Positions 46,005 to 54,337 of a stretch of DNA of 64,000 nt are shown piece after piece. The notes beneath the pieces are model-generated. The model saw only the letters and a program-made list of their open reading frames with translations. It made no database searches and had not been told where the DNA came from. Both the position numbers and the translations under genes were made by a program. This stretch comes from an uncultured Coriobacteriaceae bacterium (GTDB lineage: Bacteria; Actinomycetota; Coriobacteriia; Coriobacteriales; Atopobiaceae), in the NCBI GenBank assembly GCA_902803315.1, contig CADCPM010000012.1, positions 1 through 64,000 on the forward strand, given 5' to 3'. Every line of letters starts with the position of its first letter. Position 1 is the first letter of the stretch.

Positions 46005-46487
46005 ATGGCTGCAGCCACAGAGGTGGGAAGGGTTCACGCACCAGCTTGGGTATTCGTAATACTTATAATAGGCCTTATTCTTATGATTGTTGGGTTCTTG
46101 TTCTCGGCGCTTGCACCCAAAAGAGACCACCTTACGTCCGTGGCGGAAGGCGTCGTGTCAAGAGTCGAAGTCGACGAGAGCACGAGTCGCAAAGGCAGGA
46201 GCAGGCGCACCTACCTTACCTACGTTGAGTTTGAGGATAGTGACCATCGGGTGTTTGAGGCGCGCTCCGTCGTCAATGGCGGCACCAAGCGCCACAGCGT
46301 GGGTGATAGGGTGACGATTCACTTTGACCCCCGAGATCCGGAGGCTGGGTGCCTCATAGAGGGCGACGAGGACATGCTTGCCGTGTTCAATATCCTAGAG
46401 GGCGTCTGTCAGATTGGCGGCCCAGCGGCTTTGATCGTGGGAGCGGTGGCCTTACTTGTTTGCAGGAGAAAGACAGCAACGGCCTAA
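46005..46487 (+). CDS. DUF3592-like membrane protein
   Basis: 160 residues with two membrane segments (APAWVFVILIIGLILMIVGFLFSAL near the N-terminus and IGGPAALIVGAVALLVC near the end). The soluble beta-rich stretch between them (VVSRVEVDESTSRKG...YLTYVEFEDSDHRVFEARS...YSVGDRVTIHFDPRDP type) is typical of DUF3592. GAAGAGGAGGG precedes the ATG and a TATTAT box lies upstream. The function is unknown. Confidence 0.82.
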   Translation: MAAATEVGRVHAPAWVFVILIIGLILMIVGFLFSALAPKRDHLTSVAEGVVSRVEVDESTSRKGRSRRTYLTYVEFEDSDHRVFEARSVVNGGTKRHSVGDRVTIHFDPRDPEAGCLIEGDEDMLAVFNILEGVCQIGGPAALIVGAVALLVCRRKTATA

Positions 46488-46512
46488 GAGATGCCATTGC
46501 TGTGCAGGGGTT

Positions 46513-46621
46513 GTTACAGCTCACGCCCCCGCGCCTTAGTCCGGACCGCAAGCGGCGACTCACGAAGCGAGCGTGGAGCCGCGTGCGGGACCGGCGAAGA
46601 CGCGGGGGTGTGAGCTGTAAC
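46513..46621. repeat. Palindromic element A5 (shortened core, GTTAC ends)
   Basis: GTTACAGCTCACGCCCCCGC... pairs with its complement ending ...GAGCTGTAAC, with two wobble positions in 25. The core is shortened: CTCACGAAGCGAGCGTGGAG lacks about eight bases found in other copies. The inner flank GTCCGGACCGCAAGCGGCG is shared with A6. Confidence 0.82.
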
Positions 46622-46659
46622 CAAGGGCTCCCAAAGCCGTTTCATTCGTATAACAGACG

Positions 46660-46687
46660 TTTCTATCGCTCTGAAGATAGCTATACT
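46660..46687 (+). promoter_or_regulatory. Possible promoter of the 46732 membrane-protein gene
   Basis: TTTCTA (46660-46665), a 16-bp spacer and TATACT (46682-46687). It lies 45 bp before the start codon. Confidence 0.4.
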
Positions 46688-46731
46688 TTAGGTGCTTAAC
46701 GGAAACAGGATGAACAAGAAATGGCGCAAAC

Positions 46732-47544
46732 ATGAAAAAGCTCCTCTCCAGCCTCGTATCGCTGCTGATCGTCGCACCGCTCCTTGCCCTTATCTTCGCA
46801 ATCGTCGTTGCCGCCTTGGCATTTGCCTGTTCCCTTGCCCAGAGCGCGCAGGTTGCAGTTGGCGTGTTGGGCGCATGCGGCGTGGGCGCAGTCGTAATTT
46901 CGTTGCTGGTCTCGCGTCTGTGCTTGTCCAACTCTGCTCAGGCATGGCAATTGCTGCGCGAGAACATTGCCGTGCTGGTGGGTGTTGGCGCATGCATGCT
47001 TGCCATGGGGTCCGTGTGTTCGCTCGTGGCCTTTAGCTCGTTTGCCAATGTGGGCACAGCGGGTGCGGTTCATACGACGTTGCTGGCGATTTGTCTTATC
47101 CAGATGGTACTCTGCTGCATGATGGGCAAGCGACTGCACGACTATCTTAGGCAGCCAGACGCTCGTATCGATGCCTTGCGCAAGGAGATGCGCGTTCTTC
47201 TCTTCGTGTCGGCGCTTCTATCGGCGGCGGACTTTGCCGTGGCCTATATGGGAGTGCAGCAAGCCGGCGCCACGCTTGCCGAGGTGCTGTTTGAGGAGCT
47301 CACAATAACCTCTGCCGACCTCGCGTGGTTGGAGCTCATCCTTGCAACCGTAAAGGTCTCCGCGGCGGTGTCGGGAGTCGCATTGCTTCGCAAGCGGCGC
47401 GTCCGTCCTCAGGCGCAAACCTCCGCTTCCCCTGTATCTGTTACGCCACAAGACGAGGTGCAAGCCCTTGCGGTGCGGGAGGACGATCTCGTGCTTGCGG
47501 CGGACGAGACGCAGATGTTGAGCAAAGAGGCAATCGCTGCGTAG
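46732..47544 (+). CDS. Polytopic membrane protein, unknown function
   Basis: 270 residues. Hydrophobic segments are near 5-35, 42-62, 80-108, 113-135, 158-180 and 205-225, followed by a ~45-residue acidic, polar tail. The short loop CMMGKRLHDYLRQPDARIDALRKEMRV is probably cytoplasmic. The ribosome-binding site is weak (CAAGAAATGGCG). No family was recognised. The gene is convergent with the transporter fusion 24 bp downstream. Confidence 0.75.
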   Translation: MKKLLSSLVSLLIVAPLLALIFAIVVAALAFACSLAQSAQVAVGVLGACGVGAVVISLLVSRLCLSNSAQAWQLLRENIAVLVGVGACMLAMGSVCSLVAFSSFANVGTAGAVHTTLLAICLIQMVLCCMMGKRLHDYLRQPDARIDALRKEMRVLLFVSALLSAADFAVAYMGVQQAGATLAEVLFEELTITSADLAWLELILATVKVSAAVSGVALLRKRRVRPQAQTSASPVSVTPQDEVQALAVREDDLVLAADETQMLSKEAIAA

Positions 47545-47568
47545 GCAATCGCAGCGTACGGCTGGCAA

Positions 47569-49122
47569 TCACACGGTGCTTTCGCGCTGTTCGTTTTTGT
47601 TGGTGTACGCCTTAAGCGCCATTGACAAGAGCTTGGAAAGAATCAGGTAGACGGAGGTCGTAACAAACATGGCGGGAAGGGCCTCTGTCGTGCGAGCGCG
47701 TACGAGGTCTGCCGCGCGCGTAATGTCATTGACGGCAATGAGTCCTACCACCGAGGTATCGAATACCGTTTGCACGATTGCCGCATGGAATGAGGACGCA
47801 TTGGTTTTGTATACGAGCGGAAGAATCACATAGTGGATCGTTTGCCAGCGCGTATAGCCCAACGACGCAGCGAGTTCCCACGGGTGGCTGCCCAACGACT
47901 CCACGGCCTCGCGAATGATGTTGGATACAGAGGCCGCAAGCGCGGCAGCAAGACCCACGAACGATACGACGACGCCAGGGACCGAGGCTATGTCGAACAG
48001 CAAATACCTTAGTATTAGAAGCACGATTACTATCGGCACTTCCAGCATGAGCGTCTCAAAACCAATCAGCACGGCTCTTATTATGTTACGAGTGTTCTTA
48101 ACAAACCCTCGCCTGCCCTCCTGTTCGCCAAAGTCGAAGGGATCGGACAACAAAACAATATGAGAGGCCAAGCCCGTGCCAATGGCAAGACCCACAGGGA
48201 TGGAAGTGGCTACCAACAGAAGCGTGATGAGCAAGCCAGACAAAAGCGTCTCGCCGTGTCCGTAGCGTGCGAATGACGACACGATCATGCTCGAAAGGCG
48301 TGAGAGCAAGTTGTTCGGCGTTGCGGAAACGTCGCGCGTAACCAACGTAACTTTGGCGGATCTATATGCGGGACTCAGATCATAGAGCTCCGACCGCTCA
48401 TTGGTAATGGAGATGCCGGCGATCGCCATGTCTACGCTGTTGGTGCTGAGCGCAGACATTACGGAATCGAACGACATGGGTATGAGCACAAGCTCACAGT
48501 TGAGCTCTTTTGCAATGATGTTGGCAAGCTCGACTTCTAGCCCTACAAGCTCGCCTTTTTCGTTGCGATATGACATGGGTTCGGTGGCGTCGTCCACCGC
48601 GCACCTAATTACTCCGTTGGTGGTTGACCAGTCTTTTTCGGGCAAAGACCGATTTTGCTCGGGTGAGTTGCACCACTCCTGCTCCAGCTGGTCCATCGTG
48701 CCATCATTAACCAGCATGGATACAATCTCGCTCACGCTTTTGGTGAGGCGACTGCCCTTGGGCAACGCGACGGCGTTGGCATCCAATCCCGCATCCTGTG
48801 GCATAAGAGTAAGCCCCACGTTGCGGGAGACGGCAATGTCCGCAACGGGCTTGTCGAGGCAGCACGCTGCTATTCCGCCGCGCTTGAGCGCAATGAGCAT
48901 CTCCGACATCTCGGAGTAATACTTGAAGGTGGGTCCATCTGGCACATAGTTGAGTACATCGCTATCGTAGGTGGTGCCAAGTACGGTGCCAACCTCCAAA
49001 CCGGTGAGCTGTGACAGCTGCGTGTATTCTGGCTTTGCGTCGTCTGCGCGAGCGATGGCGGGAAGGACGCCCGTTAGCGCAAGTGCACACGCAAAAACGA
49101 GCAGCAGAATGTGTTTGCGCAT
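47569..49122 (-). CDS. Amino-acid ABC transporter: substrate-binding halves fused to permease
   Basis: 517 residues. A signal peptide (LLLVFACALALTGVLPAIARA) is followed by about 30-155, which matches the second half of a family 3 binding protein (LSQLTGLEVGTVLGTTYDSDVL...ALKRGGIAACCLDKPVADI). Residues about 165-270 match the first half (IRCAVDDATEPMSYRNEKGELVGLEVELA...IAGISITNERSELYDLSPAYRS). The binding-protein halves are therefore in permuted order. A permease domain follows from about 290, with coupling loop SLGSHPWELAASLGYTRWQTIHYVILPLVY. No ATPase gene is adjacent, so it must use one encoded elsewhere. The start lacks a strong ribosome-binding site but gives a clean signal peptide. Confidence 0.85.
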   Translation of the reverse strand: MRKHILLLVFACALALTGVLPAIARADDAKPEYTQLSQLTGLEVGTVLGTTYDSDVLNYVPDGPTFKYYSEMSEMLIALKRGGIAACCLDKPVADIAVSRNVGLTLMPQDAGLDANAVALPKGSRLTKSVSEIVSMLVNDGTMDQLEQEWCNSPEQNRSLPEKDWSTTNGVIRCAVDDATEPMSYRNEKGELVGLEVELANIIAKELNCELVLIPMSFDSVMSALSTNSVDMAIAGISITNERSELYDLSPAYRSAKVTLVTRDVSATPNNLLSRLSSMIVSSFARYGHGETLLSGLLITLLLVATSIPVGLAIGTGLASHIVLLSDPFDFGEQEGRRGFVKNTRNIIRAVLIGFETLMLEVPIVIVLLILRYLLFDIASVPGVVVSFVGLAAALAASVSNIIREAVESLGSHPWELAASLGYTRWQTIHYVILPLVYKTNASSFHAAIVQTVFDTSVVGLIAVNDITRAADLVRARTTEALPAMFVTTSVYLILSKLLSMALKAYTNKNEQRESTV

Positions 49123-49221
49123 TTCTTCCCCCCATGCCTAAGCCATGGAATAGCGATTGACTAGTTGATTGGGATTATAACCTGTAGCACAAGAATTGGT
49201 GCACAACGCCCTGCGTGGTTA

Positions 49222-49330
49222 GTTACTGTTCAGACTCCCGCGCCTTTGTCCGGACCGTAAGCGGCGACTCACGAAGTGAGCGAGGAGCCAAATGCGGGAC
49301 CGGCGAAGGCGCGGGAGTCTGAACAGTAAC
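49222..49330. repeat. Palindromic element A6, perfect 25-bp arms with GTTAC/GTAAC ends
   Basis: GTTACTGTTCAGACTCCCGC... (49222-49246) is exactly complementary to 49306-49330. The core CTCACGAAGTGAGCGAGGAG is missing part of the usual GCGAAGCGAGCG segment. It lies between the divergent transporter fusion and the GGDEF/EAL gene. Confidence 0.85.
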
Positions 49331-49444
49331 CGTGGGCTATATTTGGAAGACACTGTTTGTTCTATTCTTCTTATCCTACCTTAAACAAATTGGTATCCTT
49401 ATACTAACTATGGCAAAAACGGACGCTGCATCGGAGGTTTGTCC

Positions 49445-52400
49445 ATGAAGGAAGCAGGCGACCGTGCGTTTGAGAGTCAGTTTCCCATTAGCGGGGAACA
49501 GGTGCCCGGAGGCATGATGGTGCATTACGCCGATGGCGATCAGGAGATCCTGTATGCCAACGGTTTTATAATGCGCCTTCTTGAGTGTGAGTCTGAAGAG
49601 GATTTTCTGAGCTTTACGCAGGGATCCTTCGCTGGTTTTGTATGCCCGGACGATCTTGAAGACGTGGAGCAGGAGCTTCGCGATCAGTGGAATGCGGGAG
49701 TTACCGCAGACCGTTTGCACTACCGCGTGCAGACAAGGTCTGGGCAGATCTTGGTTGTGGACGACTTCAATCGTCTGGAGCTTGACCCTCGAGCGGGAAG
49801 GCTCGTGGCGTACTCGTTCGTGTCGGAGGTAGTTCAGGGCGGACTGGCGGACTGGCTTACGGGGCTTCCCAGCATGACCCGCTTTCACGAGCTGTCTCGC
49901 GAACATGCCGCCTCGAACGAAGGCGGATCCAATCGACTGGCCGCAGTTGCCCTCGACATTATGGGCATGAAAGGCTACAACACGCGCTATGGGCGGGCAA
50001 AGGGCGATTTGCTTTTGTGTGAGTTTGCCAATGCCTTGCGACATAGCTTTGGCGGCAATGCCTGCTCACGCTTTTCGGAGGATCATTTCTACGCGTTTTG
50101 TGATGCGACGGAGGCTGAGGCAAAGGTACGCTCCGTCTTTGCGAGCTTTGCGGAGGCCCAAGGGGTTGCGGCGCTGCCGGTGCGCGTCGGAATCTACGTG
50201 TGCGACTCGGATGACGATATCGTGGAAGTGGGCTTCGATCGCGCAAAGATTGCCTGCGACTTGGATCGCCTTACCTGGCAGTCGCATATAACATGGTTCA
50301 CCGATCAAATGCGCGCCGACGCGCGTTTGCACATTCATGTGCTGGGCAGTCTGGACCAAGCCATAGCCGAGGGTTGGATTAGACCCTTCTATCAGGCAAT
50401 CGTGCGTTCAGCCACAGGCGATGTGTGCGGTGAGGAGGCGTTTGCGCGCTGGGTTGATCCCACGTACGGCGAGCTTCGTCCCGCGCAGTTTATTCCCGAG
50501 CTGGAAGAGGCGGGATTGCTGCAGCGGCTGGACATGTACATGGTGGACTGTGCTTTGGCCGATATGGCAACCAAGCAGAGCAACGGCATCCCTATCGTTC
50601 CTGTTTCGGTGAATATCTCATTGCGCGATTTGAGCAAGCTCGACGTTGCGCACGAAGTCACCAAACGCGCAGACGCCCTCAACGTGCCGCACGATTTGCT
50701 GCGCATTGAGTTTACCGAGTCAGCCGCAACGCATGACCCAGACTACCTTAAGGAACAGGTGGACAAGCTCCATGACGCGGGCTTTGAGGTGTGGATGGAC
50801 GACTTTGGAAGCGGCTACTCCTCGCTGAACACGATTCAGGAGTTCGACTTTGACGTCGTTAAGCTCGACATGGGCTTCTTGCATGGCGGCAACTTCGATC
50901 GCGCGAAGATCATTCTTGAGGCGTCGGTGCGCGCGGCAAGCAAGATGGGCGTGGGCACCATCGCCGAGGGCGTGGAAACCGAGGAGCAGGCATTGTTTCT
51001 CGAGGGCATCGGCTGCGACATGCTTCAGGGCTATTACTACAATGGTCCCAACTCGCTGCAGACCATCATCAACAACATCCACACCAAGAACGAGCTTCAG
51101 CGTGAGCGCTACGACGAGTCCGCGTATTGGGATACCGTGAGTCTGCTGAGCTTTACGGAGCTTGGGCAAACCGAGGGGCAACAGGACATGCGATCGCCCG
51201 GGTGGATGCCGCTTACGGAGCTGCCCGTGGGTGTGATCGAGCGGAGGGAGGGGACGTGGCGCGTGTTGCGCGCGAATCGTTCCTACGACGCTTTTCTAAA
51301 CAAGACGGGCGTTCTGTCGGCGTCTCACTCGAATCTACGGGCAAACGTTGTGCAGCGCGAACTGGACGAGGAGTTCCTGTTGGCGATAGACCGCTGCGTG
51401 GAGTCGGGGCTATGGGAGCGCGCCTCCGGACGCATGGAATACGGTTCGGGATACCAGTTCTACGTGCGTCATATAGCCTCTGTGCCTGACGCGCAGGCCT
51501 TTATGGTAGCCGCCATGCCCACCATGCTCGGCTCGGCACTTGGGACGTACGGCGACGTACCCGTGGCATATGCCGTGTTTAGGGTAAAGCTCAACGAATC
51601 GAAGGACGAGGTCGTAGACACGGAGTACGTGTACGCCAACAAGATGTACTGCGATTGGCTCCACTGTACGCTGGAAGAGATTATGGGGCGCTCGTTCCTG
51701 GGCATCAACGACGAAGCCAGCCGCGTGTGGCTGCCGTATTGCTACCGTGCCGTGGTGAAGGGCGAGACCATCCACGACGTTATATATAGCCCTGAGGTTG
51801 AGCACTGGCTGAGCTTCAACATCGTGCCTTCGCCCATTGAGGGATGCTGCGTGTATGCGTTTACCATCGCCGACGACGAGCAGCGCGAACGCGACGAGAT
51901 CATTGCCGGACGCGATACCTCAGACTTTATTATTGGTGTGGCTGACGCCCTAAATGGAATACAGGGATACGATGAGGCCATGCAAAAGGTATTGGGCATG
52001 ATAAGTAGCGCCATTAGCCCAGATCGCGTGTATGTGTATGAGCGAGAGGGCGATACCACGAGGAATACGTTTGAGTGGTGCGCCCCAGGCGTGGATTCGT
52101 TCATGGACGCGTTGCAACATATGGACAACGCGGAATTCAGCACGTGGGAGAAGTTGCTGGCCAAGGATTCGATGGTCCTTGTCTCTAATGTCGAGCAATT
52201 GGAGCGGGTTGACGCTGCAATGTATGAGCGTCTGAGGAGTCAGGGCGTCGCGCGGATGCTAGCCGTTCCCTTTTACGGCGGCGGCAAGATTCTTGGGTAT
52301 TTGGGTGCCGACAACTACGCGCTTGCCGAGGGCCTGGACATCATGAGGCTGATGAAGACCGTCGCTTCGTTTGTGGGCGGCAAGATCGTGAACCATCGCC

Positions 52401-53311
52401 TGATGCTCGAGCTCGAGCAAACGAGTCTCTACGACGCGCTTACCGGCCTTTACAATCGGCGCGGCATCGACCAGGCGGTGGAAAAGGCACTCTCGAGTGA
52501 CCCCAGCGTACCGTATGTGCTCGTTCTAATGGACGTGGACGACTTTAAGACGGTCAATGACCTGCACGGTCACGAAGTTGGCGACATTGCGCTTCGCACG
52601 TTGGCGCACATGGTCGTGGAGGTGTTTCCCGAGGGCACCATTTTGGGACGAAACGGTGGCGACGAGTTCTTTGCCATGCTGGTTGGCGACGAAGCCGCCA
52701 ATGCGGCGTCATATTTGCAAAGCATCCAAGACAAAGACCTGTATTGCGTGCATGACGGTAAGCGCTATAGCCTCTCCATGTCAATGGGTTACGTGGAGTC
52801 TTCGCAGGTGGCCGACCTCAAGCAAGCATATAGCAACGCGGATGCGGCCCTTTATGCGGTAAAGCTCGCGGGAAAGGCGGGATTCCTTATCTACTCCCCG
52901 AACATGGACTCGAACTACAGGTCGCAACTTGGGTTTATGCCGCGTGACATTGCCGAAAACGTACCAGGCGCCATCGTGGTCCACAAGGTGCACAATGGGG
53001 AGATTCTGTTTGCGAATGACGAGCTCATTGCCCTCTTTGAGTGCGAAGACCTGGACGATTTTATGGAATATACAGGCGGGACCTACTCGGGAGTGGTGCA
53101 TCCAGAAGATCGCGCGCGCGTATTGGGCCAAGTGGAAGACCAACTGGACAGGGTTGGCGTAGGAGGCAAGGACTACACCGATTTCCGCATACTCACCAAG
53201 GCGGGTAATGTGCGCCATGTAGCCGACAATGGCCGTTTGGTGACAGTGGACGGCGTGGGAGAAGTGCTTTACGAGCTGATCATCAATCGCGACGAGCGGT
53301 CATACCGATAG
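49445..53311 (+). CDS. Multidomain PAS/GGDEF/EAL/GAF cyclic-di-GMP signalling protein
   Basis: 1288 residues with no membrane segment, so a soluble sensor. Order: PAS (10-130), degenerate GGDEF with SEDHF (about 213), EAL phosphodiesterase (290-540), PAS-like (580-690), PAS (700-820), GAF (825-985), GGDEF (990-1155), PAS (1165-1285). The EAL part has EEAFARW (about 329, EAL as EAF), VSVNIS, IEFTES, DDFGSGYSS (about 452), KLDMGF and AEGVET, so it is probably active. The second GGDEF has GRNGGDEFF (about 1072), and no RxxD inhibitory site precedes it. The first and last PAS domains resemble each other (ENVPG/EQVPG start, LFECED/LLECES, GGTYSGVVHPED/QGSFAGFVCPDD). GGAGG precedes the ATG. The SGNH hydrolase follows after 19 bp. 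Confidence 0.92.
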   Translation: MKEAGDRAFESQFPISGEQVPGGMMVHYADGDQEILYANGFIMRLLECESEEDFLSFTQGSFAGFVCPDDLEDVEQELRDQWNAGVTADRLHYRVQTRSGQILVVDDFNRLELDPRAGRLVAYSFVSEVVQGGLADWLTGLPSMTRFHELSREHAASNEGGSNRLAAVALDIMGMKGYNTRYGRAKGDLLLCEFANALRHSFGGNACSRFSEDHFYAFCDATEAEAKVRSVFASFAEAQGVAALPVRVGIYVCDSDDDIVEVGFDRAKIACDLDRLTWQSHITWFTDQMRADARLHIHVLGSLDQAIAEGWIRPFYQAIVRSATGDVCGEEAFARWVDPTYGELRPAQFIPELEEAGLLQRLDMYMVDCALADMATKQSNGIPIVPVSVNISLRDLSKLDVAHEVTKRADALNVPHDLLRIEFTESAATHDPDYLKEQVDKLHDAGFEVWMDDFGSGYSSLNTIQEFDFDVVKLDMGFLHGGNFDRAKIILEASVRAASKMGVGTIAEGVETEEQALFLEGIGCDMLQGYYYNGPNSLQTIINNIHTKNELQRERYDESAYWDTVSLLSFTELGQTEGQQDMRSPGWMPLTELPVGVIERREGTWRVLRANRSYDAFLNKTGVLSASHSNLRANVVQRELDEEFLLAIDRCVESGLWERASGRMEYGSGYQFYVRHIASVPDAQAFMVAAMPTMLGSALGTYGDVPVAYAVFRVKLNESKDEVVDTEYVYANKMYCDWLHCTLEEIMGRSFLGINDEASRVWLPYCYRAVVKGETIHDVIYSPEVEHWLSFNIVPSPIEGCCVYAFTIADDEQRERDEIIAGRDTSDFIIGVADALNGIQGYDEAMQKVLGMISSAISPDRVYVYEREGDTTRNTFEWCAPGVDSFMDALQHMDNAEFSTWEKLLAKDSMVLVSNVEQLERVDAAMYERLRSQGVARMLAVPFYGGGKILGYLGADNYALAEGLDIMRLMKTVASFVGGKIVNHRLMLELEQTSLYDALTGLYNRRGIDQAVEKALSSDPSVPYVLVLMDVDDFKTVNDLHGHEVGDIALRTLAHMVVEVFPEGTILGRNGGDEFFAMLVGDEAANAASYLQSIQDKDLYCVHDGKRYSLSMSMGYVESSQVADLKQAYSNADAALYAVKLAGKAGFLIYSPNMDSNYRSQLGFMPRDIAENVPGAIVVHKVHNGEILFANDELIALFECEDLDDFMEYTGGTYSGVVHPEDRARVLGQVEDQLDRVGVGGKDYTDFRILTKAGNVRHVADNGRLVTVDGVGEVLYELIINRDERSYR

Positions 53312-53330
53312 GAACAGGAAAGGAGCTGGC

Positions 53331-54245
53331 ATGGCACAACACATGGCACCCAAAAAGCGTCGCAGCTCTGCACTGCCTGTTGTGCTGGCTATTGTCCTCC
53401 TGGTGGCAGTAGGTGCTGGCCTTTGGTTTTTGGTAGGCCAACGGACGTTGGGCGTAGGTGCTAACATGCCTTTGCAGCGCGAGAGTCAAAACGACGGGGC
53501 GAGTTTCTCGAAGGCGGAAACGGGAGGAGCTGGGAATAGCGAGTCCGCAGCGGCTTCAAAACAATCTGCCTCCGACGGTGGCGTGGCACCGATTTCCGAA
53601 TTCGCCCGCATGTTGCGCGACGGTGAAATAGGCTCCATTCGCCTTATCGGAGACAGCATCACGGCCGGTTTTGGCACCAACGGCTACGATCAGGCGGTCA
53701 GCACCATTGATACCGGCGTCATATACGACAATGGCAGCGAGCGGTGGTATGAGACCCCTGCGTCTGTGGGATGTTGGGCGAATGCCTTTAGGGACTATGC
53801 GCGTGGCAAGGGCGTCGATTCGTTTGTGAACGCTGGCATAAACGGTGCCTTTATGAGTCGCTTGGCCGATACCCCCGACGCTTGGCTGGGGCCTGGCGCC
53901 GACGTGGTGTTCGTGGCGCTTGGAACAAACGATGCGGGGTACTACGGCACGGAGGAGTTTCGCATTACGGCACAAGAGGCCTTGTCTGCAGTCGAAAAGA
54001 AGAGCAAGCTCGTCGTCGTGTTGGCGCCTGTATGCGACTTGCGTCCCGCGCAGCAGCTGGTTGAGCCGGCGGCAGAGTTGGGAGACGTGTTGGAGTCGAT
54101 TTGTGAAGAGCGTGGCTACCTGTTCGTGGACCCACGCGAGGCTGTGACGCCCGAGATGTTCAACGCCGATGGTCTGCATCCCAACTCGCAGGGATCGATG
54201 GCCATCTGGCATTGCATACAGCAGACCTTGGGACTCAAGCAATAG
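53331..54245 (+). CDS. Membrane-anchored SGNH/GDSL hydrolase
   Basis: 304 residues. The signal anchor SALPVVLAIVLLVAVGAGLWFLV follows a basic KKRR. A ~75-residue Ser/Ala-rich stalk leads to the SGNH domain: block I IGDSITAGFG, block II NAGING, block III ALGTNDAG, and block V DGLHPNSQG with Asp/His. It is an extracytoplasmic esterase, possibly acting on envelope glycans. AGGAAAGGAG precedes the ATG. The 19-bp gap after the GGDEF/EAL gene suggests one transcript, and perhaps c-di-GMP-linked envelope modification. Confidence 0.9.
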   Translation: MAQHMAPKKRRSSALPVVLAIVLLVAVGAGLWFLVGQRTLGVGANMPLQRESQNDGASFSKAETGGAGNSESAAASKQSASDGGVAPISEFARMLRDGEIGSIRLIGDSITAGFGTNGYDQAVSTIDTGVIYDNGSERWYETPASVGCWANAFRDYARGKGVDSFVNAGINGAFMSRLADTPDAWLGPGADVVFVALGTNDAGYYGTEEFRITAQEALSAVEKKSKLVVVLAPVCDLRPAQQLVEPAAELGDVLESICEERGYLFVDPREAVTPEMFNADGLHPNSQGSMAIWHCIQQTLGLKQ

Positions 54246-54252
54246 ATTCCGA

Positions 54253-54324
54253 CCCCGAGTAAGGGACATTCCCCAAGTTAGGGTTTTGGAAAACCCTAAC
54301 TTGGGGAATGTCCCTTACTCGGGG
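54253..54324. repeat. 72-bp perfect palindrome B6 (GGGACA family)
   Basis: Arms of 35 bases (CCCCGAGTAAGGGACATTCC...) are exactly complementary, with a two-base turn. It has GGGACATTCCCC where other copies have GGGACAGTCCCC, with the change mirrored in the other arm. It lies between the convergent SGNH hydrolase and diguanylate cyclase genes. Confidence 0.85.
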
Positions 54325-54337
54325 GTTGCAGGGCTGC

